Source of the DNA: an uncultured Rhizobiaceae group bacterium
GTDB taxonomy: Bacteria > Pseudomonadota > Alphaproteobacteria > Rhizobiales > Rhizobiaceae
NCBI GenBank assembly: GCA_937958815.1
Contig: CALGMR010000013.1
Location: 1-64,000 of the forward strand
DNA: 64,000 nucleotides
Direction of reading: 5' to 3'
Shown in pieces: positions 16,783 to 25,564 of the stretch (position 1 is its first letter; each line of letters starts with the position of its first letter). The notes beneath the pieces were generated by a model. The model was not told the DNA's origin, did not search any database, and saw only the letters and a list, made by a program, of their open reading frames with translations. The translations under genes were made by a program, and so were the position numbers.

Positions 16783-16976
16783 CGCTGCTGCTGATCCCCT
16801 GCTTTTCCTCAGCATCAGCGTCTTAACCCGTGCCAAGCGGGTTATCTTGAGGGCCCAGGCCAATCCGCCCGGTCTGGGTCCTCTACATATTACAGCGTTT
16901 TTGATCTCCTCCCATTCCTAAGGGACGCTGCAGCATTTCCTCTGGCTCTGTCTGGAAACAGGCAGGGCCCTTTTTT
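16783..16976 (+). ncRNA. Candidate structured small RNA with four hairpins and intrinsic terminator
   Basis: Five sequential hairpins can be drawn. The pairs are 16783-16794 with 16809-16820 (12 bp, one mismatch), 16825-16830 with 16838-16843, 16849-16861 with 16871-16883 (13 pairs with G-U), 16893-16898 with 16925-16930, and the terminator at 16944-16976. The segment is GC-rich and lies between an AT-rich stretch and the trpL promoter. The 5' end is not defined; a TATAG-like -10 at 16728-16732 has no convincing -35. The density of pairing ending in a GAAA-capped terminator argues for an independent small RNA or an elaborate 3' UTR of the preceding operon. I cannot match it to a named family. 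Confidence 0.5.
16944..16976 (+). terminator. Strong intrinsic terminator upstream of trpL
   Basis: An 11-bp stem (16944-16954 with 16959-16969, G-U pairs included) is capped by a GAAA tetraloop and followed by six T at 16971-16976. It ends the RNA candidate or the operon upstream and insulates the trpL promoter, whose -35 begins two bases later. Confidence 0.88.
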
Positions 16977-16977
16977 C

Positions 16978-17006
16978 TTGTCTTTCGAAAAAACGCAGCT
17001 TATGAA
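16978..17006 (+). promoter_or_regulatory. trpL promoter
   Basis: TTGTCT at 16978-16983 and TATGAA at 17001-17006 are separated by 17 bases. The first base of the leader ATG at 17013 lies seven bases after the -10, the normal start-site distance. This predicts a leaderless trpL transcript, as known in Sinorhizobium. Confidence 0.6.
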
Positions 17007-17012
17007 TTTCGC

Positions 17013-17057
17013 ATGATGTTAAATTGCGCAACAAAACTCTGGTGGTGGGCTCGCTAA
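17013..17057 (+). CDS. trpL: trp leader peptide (14 residues, ends WWWAR)
   Basis: The open frame encodes MMLNCATKLWWWAR and then stops. The three consecutive Trp codons at 17040-17048 are the tryptophan sensor. The S. meliloti peptide is also 14 residues and also ends WWWAR. No Shine-Dalgarno is present, and the promoter spacing puts the transcript start at the ATG itself. Ribosome stalling at the Trp codons would favour the antiterminator and allow transcription of trpE(G). In S. meliloti both the attenuated RNA and the peptide also act in trans; whether that holds here is inference. Confidence 0.85.
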   Translation: MMLNCATKLWWWAR

Positions 17058-17122
17058 AGGCGGCCACGGGAGAGCTTTGTTTCAAGACACCCAGACCGCC
17101 CCAATTGCAGGGCGGTTTTTTT
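17058..17122 (+). promoter_or_regulatory. trp attenuator: alternative antiterminator and terminator stems
   Basis: The terminator stem pairs 17095-17101 with 17110-17116 (seven pairs) and is followed by seven T. The alternative pairing GGCGG 17059-17063 with CCGCC 17096-17100 uses the same 5' arm, so the two stems exclude each other. This is the expected layout for transcription attenuation controlled by translation of trpL. Confidence 0.8.
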
Positions 17123-17168
17123 GTGCCCGAAATTGTTGATGGTCAGGCACATGAAAAGGAAACGGATT

Positions 17169-19346
17169 ATGTCCGCAGATGTAAAACACGACGATTATAC
17201 AACCGAAGGCGGGGTGCTGGTTTCGCGTGAGAGTTTTCCAACGCCCTATGAAGGTGCTGTCCAAACTTACACGGATAAGTTGGACCGCCGCCGTGGGGCT
17301 GTGTTTTCATCCAATTACGAATATCCGGGTCGATATACCCGCTGGGACACGGCCATCATCGATCCACCATTGGGGGTCATTTCCAAAGAACGTGCAGTTC
17401 GAATTGAAGCCTACAACAAACGCGGTGAAGTTCTGCTGCCCGCGTTCGAAAATGTGTTGAAAAATCACCCGCATGTTGAAAGCCTCAGCAGCACTCAAAC
17501 CGAAATTTCGTTACAGGTGAAACTACCGAGCGAAATTGTGTCGGAAGAAATGCGCTCGCGGGCGCCTACTGTTTTTTCTGTGCTTCGCGCGATTGTTGAT
17601 CTGTTTCGCAGCGATGTCGATCCAAATCTCGCGCTTTATGGTGCTTTTGGCTACGATCTGTGTTTCCAATTTGATGCCATCGATTACAAAATGAAGCGTC
17701 CTGATGACCAACGCGATATGGTCATGTATTTGCCCGATGAAATTTTGATTGTTGATCACCATGCCGCCAAGGCATGGCACCAGCGTTATGAGTTTTCCAT
17801 CAATGGCGCTTCCACTGAAGGTTTGCCACGAGAAGGGCAGGACGTTGATTTTGTGCCAGCCGATTTCGATCCTGGACGTGGAGACCACGAGCCGGGTGAA
17901 TATGCAAAACTGGTCGAGAAGGCGAAAGAGAAATTCAAACGCGGTGATCTTTTTGAGGTGGTTCCTGGTCAGGTGTTCACCGAGCAGTGCAAAAACCCGC
18001 CTTCAGCAATTTCGCGCAAACTGAAAGAGATCAATCCGTCTCCTTATTCGTTTTTCATCAATCTGGGCGAAGGCGAGTATCTTGTTGGGGCAAGCCCGGA
18101 AATGTTTGTGCGTGTTAGTGGAAGGCGTATCGAGACGTGCCCGATTTCGGGAACAATCAAACGGGGCAATGACCCGATTGAAGACAGTGAGCAAATCCTA
18201 AAATTGCTCAACTCGAAAAAAGACGAATCTGAGTTGACCATGTGTTCCGACGTCGATCGCAACGACAAAAGCCGTGTGTGCGAACCCGGTTCGGTGAAAG
18301 TGATTGGCCGACGTCAAATCGAAATGTACTCGCGTCTCATCCATACGGTTGACCATATTGAAGGCCGTTTGCGCGAAGATATGGATGCCTTTGATGGCTT
18401 CTTGTCCCACGCTTGGGCGGTGACCGTCACCGGCGCACCCAAGCTGTGGGCAATGCGTTTCATTGAAGAAAATGAAAAGAGCGCACGTGCATGGTATGGC
18501 GGCGCGGTGGGCATGGTTGGCTTTAATGGCGACATGAACACAGGGCTGACCCTTCGCACAGTGCGCATCAAAAATGGTATTGCGGAAGTGCGGGCAGGGG
18601 CAACGCTCTTGTTTGACAGTGACTCGCAAGAGGAAGAAGCGGAAACCGAGTTGAAAGCCTCAGCCATGCTGTCCGCAATTCGCGATACATCTGTGGGCAA
18701 TGCGGATGGAGCGCTGCGGGAAGTGGCCAAAGTGGGTGTTGGGGTCAAAATTCTGCTTGTGGACCACGAAGACAGTTTTGTTCACACGCTGGCCAATTAC
18801 TTTCGACAAACGGGCGCGAATGTCATCACAATGCGATCGCCAATTGCTGACGCCGTGATTGATGAGATCAGCCCTGATCTTGTGGTCTTGTCTCCCGGGC
18901 CGGGCAACCCCAAAGACTTTGATTGTGCAACCACAATTGCCAATGTGCGTGCCCGCAATCTGCCGTTGTTTGGCGTTTGTCTTGGCCTGCAAGCTTTGAC
19001 AGAGAGTTTTGGAGGAGAACTGGCGCAATTGGATACGCCGATGCATGGCAAACCATCACGCATTGATGTGCACGACAATTCAGTCGTGTTTTCTGGCCTT
19101 GGGCGCGAGGTGACCATTGGACGTTATCACTCGCTCTATGCCAATTCGAAAAACCTGCCTGACGACTTGCGTGTGACGGCTGAAACCAAAGATGGGGTGA
19201 TTATGGGTTTTGAACACAAAACGGAACCTGTGGCCGCCGTTCAGTTTCATCCTGAAAGCATAATGAGTCTTGGTCAAAATGCTGGAATGCGTATGATTGA
19301 AAATGTGGTTGCCCATTTGGCACTGAAATCTGGAAACAAGTCATGA
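17169..19346 (+). CDS. trpE(G): Anthranilate synthase, fused TrpE-TrpG
   Basis: The product has 725 residues. It makes anthranilate from chorismate and glutamine, the first step of tryptophan synthesis. The ATG at 17169 follows AGGAAACGG; an upstream in-frame TTG at 17121 lies inside the attenuator and is rejected. The TrpE part (residues about 1-510) has the chorismate-binding motifs [29 protein letters not shown] and [12 protein letters not shown]. The TrpG class-I amidotransferase part (about 530-725) has the nucleophile motif GVCLGLQ and the HPES motif near the end. Fusion in the order E-G is typical of rhizobia. The stop overlaps the next start (ATGA), so the oxidoreductase gene is translationally coupled. 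Confidence 0.97.
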   Translation: MSADVKHDDYTTEGGVLVSRESFPTPYEGAVQTYTDKLDRRRGAVFSSNYEYPGRYTRWDTAIIDPPLGVISKERAVRIEAYNKRGEVLLPAFENVLKNHPHVESLSSTQTEISLQVKLPSEIVSEEMRSRAPTVFSVLRAIVDLFRSDVDPNLALYGAFGYDLCFQFDAIDYKMKRPDDQRDMVMYLPDEILIVDHHAAKAWHQRYEFSINGASTEGLPREGQDVDFVPADFDPGRGDHEPGEYAKLVEKAKEKFKRGDLFEVVPGQVFTEQCKNPPSAISRKLKEINPSPYSFFINLGEGEYLVGASPEMFVRVSGRRIETCPISGTIKRGNDPIEDSEQILKLLNSKKDESELTMCSDVDRNDKSRVCEPGSVKVIGRRQIEMYSRLIHTVDHIEGRLREDMDAFDGFLSHAWAVTVTGAPKLWAMRFIEENEKSARAWYGGAVGMVGFNGDMNTGLTLRTVRIKNGIAEVRAGATLLFDSDSQEEEAETELKASAMLSAIRDTSVGNADGALREVAKVGVGVKILLVDHEDSFVHTLANYFRQTGANVITMRSPIADAVIDEISPDLVVLSPGPGNPKDFDCATTIANVRARNLPLFGVCLGLQALTESFGGELAQLDTPMHGKPSRIDVHDNSVVFSGLGREVTIGRYHSLYANSKNLPDDLRVTAETKDGVIMGFEHKTEPVAAVQFHPESIMSLGQNAGMRMIENVVAHLALKSGNKS

Positions 19347-20458
19347 CATCGAAGCTCTTTTCGCCCGCTCAATTGGGGCAGGTTGAACTTGCCAACCGCA
19401 TCGTTGTGGCGCCCATGTGCCAATATTCCGCGGTGGATGGCAATTTGACCGACTGGCATTTCATGCATTTAGGGCAATATGCTGTCTCTGGAACCGGTTT
19501 GGTTTTTGTCGAGGCTTGTGGTGTTGAACCCGAAGGGCGCATCACACCCGGTTGCCCCAGTCTCTACAATGATGAAAACGAAGCCGCGATGAAGCGCATC
19601 GTTGATTTCAATCGTGACTATGGAAACTCCAAGCTTGGCATTCAGCTGGCTCATGCCGGACGCAAAGCGTCAGCCAATGTTCCATGGAACGGTGGTGCGC
19701 CACTTTCTGCAGAAGATGGCGCTTGGCAAACCTCAGCGCCTTCAGCTTTGCCTTATGCGGATGGGTGGCATGTGCCAACTGCGGAAAGCATTCAAGGTCT
19801 TGAACGGATAAAGCAAGCTTTCGTTCAGGCGGCTGAACGGGCCGTACGGGTTGGGTTTGAAGTGATTGAGATCCACGCAGCGCATGGTTATTTGCTACAC
19901 CAGTTTTTGTCTCCATTGAGCAATCAACGAGACGACGATTATGGCGGATCTTTGGAAAACCGCCTGCGGTTTCCACTCGAGATATTTGAAGCAGTGAAAA
20001 GCGTCTGCTCAGAAAACGTGGCCTGCGGAATTCGTGTTTCTGCAACCGATTGGGTGGACGGGGCTTGGTCTGTTGAAGACACTGTTGAATTGGGCAAGCG
20101 GCTTAAAGATTTGGGATGTGATTTCATTGATGTTTCAAGTGGTGGCAACAGCCCGTTGCAAGAGATTACAACGGGGTCAGGCTATCAGGTGCCATTTGCT
20201 GATCAGATCCGTCGTGAAACTGGTCTGGCAACCATGGCAGTAGGTATGATCAGCGAACCACAACAAGCGGAAGACATTCTCATGGCTGAGCAAGCCGATT
20301 TCATCGCACTGGCGCGTGGCATGCTGTATGATCCGCGCTGGACGTGGCATGCTGCTGAAGCGCTGGGTGCGCAAGCTTCTTTCCCGCCGCAGTATCAGCG
20401 TTGCCACCCTAGTCTGCGTGGTGCGCCAATTCCTGGCAATCCTCCCGCTCCGAAGTAG
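19343..20458 (+). CDS. Old yellow enzyme family NADH:flavin oxidoreductase (YqjM-like)
   Basis: The product has 371 residues, an FMN-dependent ene-reductase TIM barrel. Visible motifs are [19 protein letters not shown] at the N-terminus with the YqjM-type Cys, the substrate-binding [16 protein letters not shown] with His-Ala-Ala-His, and the following [12 protein letters not shown]. The C-terminus has [16 protein letters not shown]. It overlaps trpE(G) by four bases and is 9 bp upstream of a CHMI-like gene. The physiological substrate is unknown; alpha,beta-unsaturated carbonyl compounds are usual. Confidence 0.93.
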   Translation: MTSKLFSPAQLGQVELANRIVVAPMCQYSAVDGNLTDWHFMHLGQYAVSGTGLVFVEACGVEPEGRITPGCPSLYNDENEAAMKRIVDFNRDYGNSKLGIQLAHAGRKASANVPWNGGAPLSAEDGAWQTSAPSALPYADGWHVPTAESIQGLERIKQAFVQAAERAVRVGFEVIEIHAAHGYLLHQFLSPLSNQRDDDYGGSLENRLRFPLEIFEAVKSVCSENVACGIRVSATDWVDGAWSVEDTVELGKRLKDLGCDFIDVSSGGNSPLQEITTGSGYQVPFADQIRRETGLATMAVGMISEPQQAEDILMAEQADFIALARGMLYDPRWTWHAAEALGAQASFPPQYQRCHPSLRGAPIPGNPPAPK

Positions 20459-20467
20459 AGAAATACC

Positions 20468-20851
20468 ATGCCCCATTTTATCGTTGAGCACTCGGCCAAC
20501 CTTGCTGAAACGTATGACCTTCAGGCGCTTTGCGATATTATTCGCGATGCTGCGGCCGAAACAGGCGTGTTTCCTCTTGCGGGCATACGGGTGCGGTTTC
20601 ATCAAAGTGAAATCTACACCATTGCAGACGGTCACCCCGAGAATGCATTTCTAGCCATTGTTGTGCGTTTGGGCGCGGGCCGTGATACGGAAACGAAAAA
20701 TCGGGCAGGAAAAACCGTGTTTGACGCGGTATGCGCCTTTTTCGGTGATGCCATGACCAATGGTCACATGATGGTGTCTCTTGATATGGACGAAAACAAC
20801 GCAGAATTATCATTTAAAGCCAACAGTGTGCACAGGCGTATGAATCAGTAG
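20468..20851 (+). CDS. 5-carboxymethyl-2-hydroxymuconate isomerase family protein
   Basis: The product has 127 residues of the tautomerase superfamily, CHMI branch. The catalytic N-terminal proline follows the initiator Met (MPHFIVEHS). Family features include IRVRFHQSEIYTIADG in the middle and ISLD-like VSLDMDENN near the end. CHMI acts in homoprotocatechuate degradation, but no other genes of that pathway are in view, so the true substrate is uncertain. It is probably the last gene of the trpE(G)-oxidoreductase transcript. Confidence 0.85.
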   Translation: MPHFIVEHSANLAETYDLQALCDIIRDAAAETGVFPLAGIRVRFHQSEIYTIADGHPENAFLAIVVRLGAGRDTETKNRAGKTVFDAVCAFFGDAMTNGHMMVSLDMDENNAELSFKANSVHRRMNQ

Positions 20852-20913
20852 ATTTCCGGTTTGAACGGCTCTCAAATTGCTGGTTTCGTTGGCCAAAATT
20901 TCAAAAGATTTGT

Positions 20914-20954
20914 GGAAATCGGGCAAGATTTCCAAACATTCCAAGAAATCTTGC
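20914..20954 (+). promoter_or_regulatory. Overlapping inverted repeats upstream of petA
   Basis: GCAAGATTTC at 20923-20932 and GAAATCTTGC at 20945-20954 form a perfect 10-bp inverted repeat with 12 bases between. GGAAATC at 20914-20920 pairs alternatively with GATTTCC at 20927-20933. The two stems share bases, so they exclude each other. There is no T-run. An operator or RNA switch for the bc1 operon is possible. Confidence 0.5.
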
Positions 20955-21123
20955 GACAAGTTGGACATGAGACATTCTTACAACTGGACAACACCCCTAG
21001 AAGGGGCATAGAGAAGCGCTAGAAATGGCCTGCGTCTCGCGCGGGTAGATGTGCTTGGCCATCTGACAGTTTTGTTGGGCAAACACGAAACGCATGATTT
21101 GAAGAACTGGAGAGGTTAACTCC

Positions 21124-21678
21124 ATGAGCGAACACAGTGGTGGCGACGCAACACGCCGCGATTTTCTTTACATTGCAACTGGGGCTACAGGCGTAGCTGC
21201 TGTTGGTGGCATTGTTTGGCCGCTGGTCAGTCAAATGGGCCCGAACGAGCGTGAAAAAGCGGCTGGTGCACCAATTGAAGTCAATATTGGTGATATTGAA
21301 GAAGGTCGCGTGATCACCGTTACGTGGCGTGGGAACAAATATTTCATTCGTCACCTGACTGGCGATGAAGTTGAAGCCGCGAATGCAAAAGAGCAGGGCG
21401 ATTTCCGCGATTTCGTCGCAGCTTCTGACCGCATCACAGGCCCAGAAGGCGGTGAAGCCGTTTGGTCCGTATACGGAGCAAACTGTACGCACCTTGGCTG
21501 CATTCCTACCGAAGTTAACGAAAACGGCGACACATGGAATTGCCCATGTCACGGCTCGCGTTTTGATGTTACCGGACGCGTGACCAAAGGTCCCGCACCA
21601 GTGAATTTGCCTCAACCGCCAATGGTTTTCGCATCTGACGAAACCCTGATTATCGGCACAGACAAAGTAGGAGCATAA
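21124..21678 (+). CDS. petA: Ubiquinol-cytochrome c reductase, Rieske iron-sulfur subunit
   Basis: The product has 184 residues. A twin-arginine-type N-terminus ([14 protein letters not shown]) is also the membrane anchor. The 2Fe-2S cluster motifs are CTHLGC and CPCHGSRFD. It transfers electrons from quinol at the Qo site to cytochrome c1 in the periplasm. It is the first gene of petABC, with petB starting four bases after the stop. Confidence 0.98.
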   Translation: MSEHSGGDATRRDFLYIATGATGVAAVGGIVWPLVSQMGPNEREKAAGAPIEVNIGDIEEGRVITVTWRGNKYFIRHLTGDEVEAANAKEQGDFRDFVAASDRITGPEGGEAVWSVYGANCTHLGCIPTEVNENGDTWNCPCHGSRFDVTGRVTKGPAPVNLPQPPMVFASDETLIIGTDKVGA

Positions 21679-21682
21679 GACG

Positions 21683-22984
21683 ATGAGTGGACATTCGACT
21701 TATAACCCAACTTCCGGTTTCGGAAAATGGATGGATGCTCGGCTGCCGATTGCACGTTTGATGCATGACAGTTTTGTATCCTACCCCGTCCCACGCAACC
21801 TGAATGCGTTCTACACGTTCGGTGGCATTTTGATGATCATGCTGGTTTCGCAAATCATCACAGGTGTCGTGATTGCGATGCACTATGTGCCAGACGCAAA
21901 CACCGCTTTTGAAAGTGTGCATCTTCTGCGCCGTGACGTATCTTATGGTGGAACGCTGCAAAGCTGGCACGCTGTTGGCGCGTCCATGTTCTTCTTTGCG
22001 GTCTACATCCATATTTTCCGTGGTCTTTATTACGGTTCATACAAAGCGCCCCGCGAAATCCTTTGGATTTTGGGCGTTGTGATCTTCCTTCTTATGATGG
22101 CAACAGCTTTCATGGGCTATGTGCTTCCTTGGGGACAAATGTCCTTCTGGGGTGCGCAGGTTATCACTGGTTTCTTTTCGGCTATTCCTTTGGTGGGTGA
22201 AACTGTTCGCGAATATCTCTTGGGTGGATACTCTGTTGGGAATGCCACTTTGAACCGCTTCTTCTCGCTGCACTATCTGCTGCCATTCATGATCGCAGGC
22301 ATTGTTATTCTGCATGTGTGGGCACTGCACGTAACGGGACAAACCAACCCGACTGGTGTTGAAGTGAAATCAAAGCAAGATGTGATCCCATTCACACCAT
22401 ACGCCACCGTGAAAGACGCTTTGGCATTGGTCGTGTTCATGATCATCATGGCGTATTTTACGTTCTATCTGCCTGACTATCTTGGACACGCGGATAACTA
22501 TATTCCCGCAAACTCCAATGTGACACCCGCACACATCGTGCCTGAATGGTACTTCTTGCCATTCTACGCAATCTTGCGTGCGATCGATTTCAACATCGGA
22601 ATTCCTTTCACGGAAATCGTGTTGATCGACTCAAAACTTGGTGGTGTTTTGGCAATGTTCGGTTCGATTGCGATCCTGTTCTTCGTGCCATGGTTGGACA
22701 CTTCTTCTGTGCGGTCTTCCAACTATCGTCCGACCTACAAAGTGTTCTTCTGGCTCTTTGTGGTGAATTCGATTTTCCTCGGCTATTTGGGCTCACGTCC
22801 GGCTGCTGGAATTTGGATCCCGCTTATGAAGGGCTCAACATTCCTTTATTTCGCTCATTTCCTTTTGGTCATGCCGCTATTGGGTTGGCTGGAGAAACCA
22901 TTGCCACGTCCAGCAAGCATCACTGATGCTGTATTGGGCAAAGAGGGAAAAGAAACAGCTGCTGCGCCGGCTGCTGCTGAATAA
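21683..22984 (+). CDS. petB: Cytochrome b of the bc1 complex
   Basis: The product has 433 residues of typical bacterial single-chain cytochrome b. Eight membrane helices are readable. The heme-ligand His pairs lie in helices B and D ([12 protein letters not shown] and [11 protein letters not shown]). The Qo-site signature PEWY is in [14 protein letters not shown]. It is essential for Q-cycle electron transfer. A 97-bp gap with two hairpins separates it from petC. Confidence 0.98.
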   Translation: MSGHSTYNPTSGFGKWMDARLPIARLMHDSFVSYPVPRNLNAFYTFGGILMIMLVSQIITGVVIAMHYVPDANTAFESVHLLRRDVSYGGTLQSWHAVGASMFFFAVYIHIFRGLYYGSYKAPREILWILGVVIFLLMMATAFMGYVLPWGQMSFWGAQVITGFFSAIPLVGETVREYLLGGYSVGNATLNRFFSLHYLLPFMIAGIVILHVWALHVTGQTNPTGVEVKSKQDVIPFTPYATVKDALALVVFMIIMAYFTFYLPDYLGHADNYIPANSNVTPAHIVPEWYFLPFYAILRAIDFNIGIPFTEIVLIDSKLGGVLAMFGSIAILFFVPWLDTSSVRSSNYRPTYKVFFWLFVVNSIFLGYLGSRPAAGIWIPLMKGSTFLYFAHFLLVMPLLGWLEKPLPRPASITDAVLGKEGKETAAAPAAAE

Positions 22985-23011
22985 GGAAGCCATTCAGGTT
23001 GCCTAAGAACA

Positions 23012-23060
23012 GGTGCATGCACCGATTTCAAACTAAAGCCAGATGCAGCGTGCATCTGGC
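23012..23060 (+). other. Palindrome and hairpin between petB and petC
   Basis: GGTGCATGCACC at 23012-23023 is a perfect 12-bp palindrome. GCCAGATGCA at 23038-23047 pairs perfectly with 23051-23060 across a 3-base loop. There is no T-run, so this is not a normal terminator. An mRNA processing or stability element setting the petB to petC ratio is possible. Confidence 0.55.
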
Positions 23061-23081
23061 CGCAAATGAAAGAACGACATT

Positions 23082-23915
23082 ATGAAGAGCATCTTCATCA
23101 AAATTGCAGCGGTCGCCACATTGGCTTGCACTGTTGCCGCTGGCAGCGCTTACGCTGCGGACTATCCAAAGAACAAACCACGCGAACAAAGCTGGAGCTT
23201 TGCTGGCCCACTTGGGAAATTTGACAAAGGGCAATTGCAGCGCGGTTTGAAAGTTTACACGGAAGTTTGTGCAGCCTGCCATTCTTTGAACTTGCTGTCT
23301 TACCGCAACTTGGCTGATCTCGGTTACACCGAAGATCAAATCAAAAACTATGCGGCTGAATATGAAGTCGAGGACGGCCCGGACGATGATGGCGAAATGT
23401 TCGAACGCCCGGCACGTCCTGCAGACCGTTTCAAAGGCCCATATGCGAACGATAAAGAAGCAGCTTCTGCAAACAATGGTGCGTTGCCACCAGACTTTTC
23501 ACTGCTGGCCAAAGCGCGCGCGCCCGAGCGTGGCTTCCCAACATTCATCTTCGACATTTTCACAATGTATGCAGAGAATGGACCTGACTACATCTACTCA
23601 TTGTTGACTGGGTACAAAGAGCCTCCTGAAGGAACTGAAGTGGGTGAAGGCCTTCACTACAATCCATACTTCATCGCAGGTGATGCGCTTGCAATGGGAA
23701 ATCCGCTTTCTGATGAGTTGGTTGAATACACAGATGGCTCACCCATGACTGTTGATCAATATGCAAAAGATATTTCTGCATTTATGGCCTGGGCAGCTGA
23801 TCCACAATTGGAAGAGCGCAAACAGCGTGGCTTCATCGTGATCTTGTTCCTGCTGGTGTTTGCAGGTCTTTTGTATTTCACGAAGAAGAAAGTCTGGTCA
23901 GACATTTCTCACTAA
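23082..23915 (+). CDS. petC: Cytochrome c1 of the bc1 complex
   Basis: The product has 277 residues. The signal peptide is 1-26 (AGSAYAAD cleavage region). The heme c site CAACH is near residue 65 (VCAACHSLNLLSYRNL). The axial Met is expected in the DALAMGNPLSD region. A single C-terminal anchor helix (FIVILFLLVFAGLLYF) ends in KKKVWSDISH. It completes the petABC operon and is followed by a strong terminator. Confidence 0.97.
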   Translation: MKSIFIKIAAVATLACTVAAGSAYAADYPKNKPREQSWSFAGPLGKFDKGQLQRGLKVYTEVCAACHSLNLLSYRNLADLGYTEDQIKNYAAEYEVEDGPDDDGEMFERPARPADRFKGPYANDKEAASANNGALPPDFSLLAKARAPERGFPTFIFDIFTMYAENGPDYIYSLLTGYKEPPEGTEVGEGLHYNPYFIAGDALAMGNPLSDELVEYTDGSPMTVDQYAKDISAFMAWAADPQLEERKQRGFIVILFLLVFAGLLYFTKKKVWSDISH

Positions 23916-23939
23916 TGTGAAACACTATTGTATGTGAAA

Positions 23940-23972
23940 GGGCTCTGGAGCGTTTAACTCCAGAGCCCTTTT
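23940..23972 (+). terminator. Terminator of petABC
   Basis: A perfect 11-bp stem (23940-23950 with 23958-23968), a 7-base loop and a T-run lie 25 bases after the petC stop. Confidence 0.92.
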
Positions 23973-24014
23973 GCTTTAATGTGTCGGAACCCAGCCATTG
24001 GAAAGTGTATCCCC

Positions 24015-24560
24015 ATGCATGAATCTCTAACTGATGAACTTGAAGCCTCAATCAGAGCAATTCCTGATTATCCAAAGCCGGGCATTGTGTTTCGCGATAT
24101 TACCACACTTCTTCAAAGCCCGCGTGCCTTTCGCAGATCCGTAGACGCTTTGGTGCATCCGTATATTGGAATTGGGCTTGATCAAATTGTGGGCATCGAG
24201 GCGCGCGGCTTCATACTCGGCGGTGCGATTGCGCATCAACTGACGGCTGGCTTTGTCCCTATTCGAAAAAAGGGCAAACTGCCGGGAGAAAAAATCAATA
24301 TCGCCTACAGTCTTGAATATGGCGTCGATCAAATGGAAATGCACCGCGATTCCATTCAACCGGGTGAGAAAGTTCTGCTGGTTGACGATCTCATCGCCAC
24401 AGGCGGAACTGCTGAAGCGGGTGTGAAGCTTTTGCAAGAACTCGGTGCAGATGTGGTGGCGGCATGTTTCGTGATTGATCTGCCTGATCTTGGAGGCAGA
24501 AAAAAGATAGAAGCGCTTGGTGTGCCGGTGCGAACGCTTATCGAATTTGAAGGCGACTAA
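24015..24560 (+). CDS. apt: Adenine phosphoribosyltransferase
   Basis: The product has 181 residues. It makes AMP from adenine and PRPP for purine salvage. The ATG at 24015 gives the canonical N-terminus ([17 protein letters not shown]); an upstream in-frame ATG at 23979 abuts the petC terminator and is rejected. The PRPP-binding loop [16 protein letters not shown] is intact, and [14 protein letters not shown] is present. Its last four bases overlap the end of the convergent MaoC gene. Confidence 0.96.
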   Translation: MHESLTDELEASIRAIPDYPKPGIVFRDITTLLQSPRAFRRSVDALVHPYIGIGLDQIVGIEARGFILGGAIAHQLTAGFVPIRKKGKLPGEKINIAYSLEYGVDQMEMHRDSIQPGEKVLLVDDLIATGGTAEAGVKLLQELGADVVAACFVIDLPDLGGRKKIEALGVPVRTLIEFEGD

Positions 24561-25033
24561 ACGTCCGTTCGCACAGTCACCGCGCCATCCATTTGCATCA
24601 CACATTTGCCCGCTTCATTGAAACCTTGCGAATGGCTGAGCACGATGCCCCAGCCGGGCCGTTTCGGATTTTTGCGCTTGCCGGTTATTTCAGAAGTGTA
24701 TCGAATAGTTTCGCCCGCATAGACAGGCCGCAACCATTTGATGTTGCGCACACCGGGTGAGGGGCCAAACACAGTTTCGGGGCAGTCCCTGCCGACCATT
24801 CTACTGAATTCGGATCGGCCATTCGTGATGTTGAGCTTCATCCAGACTGACAGCGTGTGCCAACCGGAAGCGCACAGACTGCCAAAGTTGCTCTTTTCAG
24901 CGGCTTCTTGAGAAAGGTGAAAAGGTTGTGGGTCAAAGTCGGTGGCAAACTCGATGATTTCATCGGCTTGGAACGTGTAACTGCCGAGTTCTTGTTTCAT
25001 GCCAACTTCAATGGAATCAAAAAAAGTGGTCAT
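24557..25033 (-). CDS. MaoC-like hotdog dehydratase (second of a pair)
   Basis: The product has 158 residues of the hotdog fold. The region [18 protein letters not shown] holds the R-hydratase-type Asp and His (FDPQPFH), and [19 protein letters not shown] follows. These proteins hydrate enoyl-CoA or related thioesters. Its ATG overlaps the stop of the upstream paralogue by four bases, so the two are co-translated and may form a heterodimer. It converges with apt. Confidence 0.85.
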   Translation of the reverse strand: MTTFFDSIEVGMKQELGSYTFQADEIIEFATDFDPQPFHLSQEAAEKSNFGSLCASGWHTLSVWMKLNITNGRSEFSRMVGRDCPETVFGPSPGVRNIKWLRPVYAGETIRYTSEITGKRKNPKRPGWGIVLSHSQGFNEAGKCVMQMDGAVTVRTDV

Positions 25034-25494
25034 GATGAGGCTCCGTTGCCTACGGGATTTGCCACATCCAGCATGCCCATTCCTTTGATTGTAATGACGG
25101 TCTCCCCATTCTGGTTCTGGAGGCTGTATTGGAACATGACCAAACCAAGCGTGGGGCGTTTGGAGGAAATTCGTCGGTCGAGCACAACAGCCTCGCCTGT
25201 CAGAGTGTCACCAGGGCGAACAGGCTTCAACCAACGCACTTCATCCAGCCCACCTGAGCCTTGAGAGGCTGAATCCAACAAATAAGCGTCACACATCATT
25301 CGCATCGTGATCGCGCATGTGTGCCAGCCAGATGCGATCAACCCGCCAACACTGCTGGCTTGCTCGGACTCCGCTTCAAGGTGGAAAGGTTGCGGATCAT
25401 ATTTTTGGGCAAAACTGATAATCTCTTCAGCGGTTATCGCGCGCGGGCCCAACGGAAAACGGCGATCCAATGTGAAATCTTCGTAGGTCAGCAA
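25030..25494 (-). CDS. MaoC-like hotdog dehydratase (first of a pair)
   Basis: The product has 154 residues, a paralogue of its downstream neighbour. It shares the signature ITAEEIISFAQKYDPQPFHL and the later DEVRWLKPVRPGDTL. The tandem arrangement with a four-base overlap is common for MaoC-like pairs that assemble as heteromers. The substrate cannot be told from the sequence. Confidence 0.85.
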   Translation of the reverse strand: MLTYEDFTLDRRFPLGPRAITAEEIISFAQKYDPQPFHLEAESEQASSVGGLIASGWHTCAITMRMMCDAYLLDSASQGSGGLDEVRWLKPVRPGDTLTGEAVVLDRRISSKRPTLGLVMFQYSLQNQNGETVITIKGMGMLDVANPVGNGASS

Positions 25495-25564
25495 GTGAGT
25501 GCCTTTGGTATGGTGCGAATAGTTCCAGCTTAGTTTGCACTTGGGCTTCCGTCAGTAGAAAAAC

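Noticed and set aside
16733-16921. Open frame of 62 codons in the RNA candidate
   Set aside because: It has no ribosome site, its peptide has no domain or membrane feature, and it runs through the hairpins. The structure explains the stretch better.
16783-16976. Identification of the hairpin RNA as 6S RNA, SRP RNA, RNase P RNA or tmRNA
   Set aside because: It lacks the long 5'-3' closing stem and central bubble of 6S RNA, the GGAAGGAAGCAGCC region of SRP RNA, the GAGGAAAGTCC core of RNase P RNA and any tag frame or CCA end.
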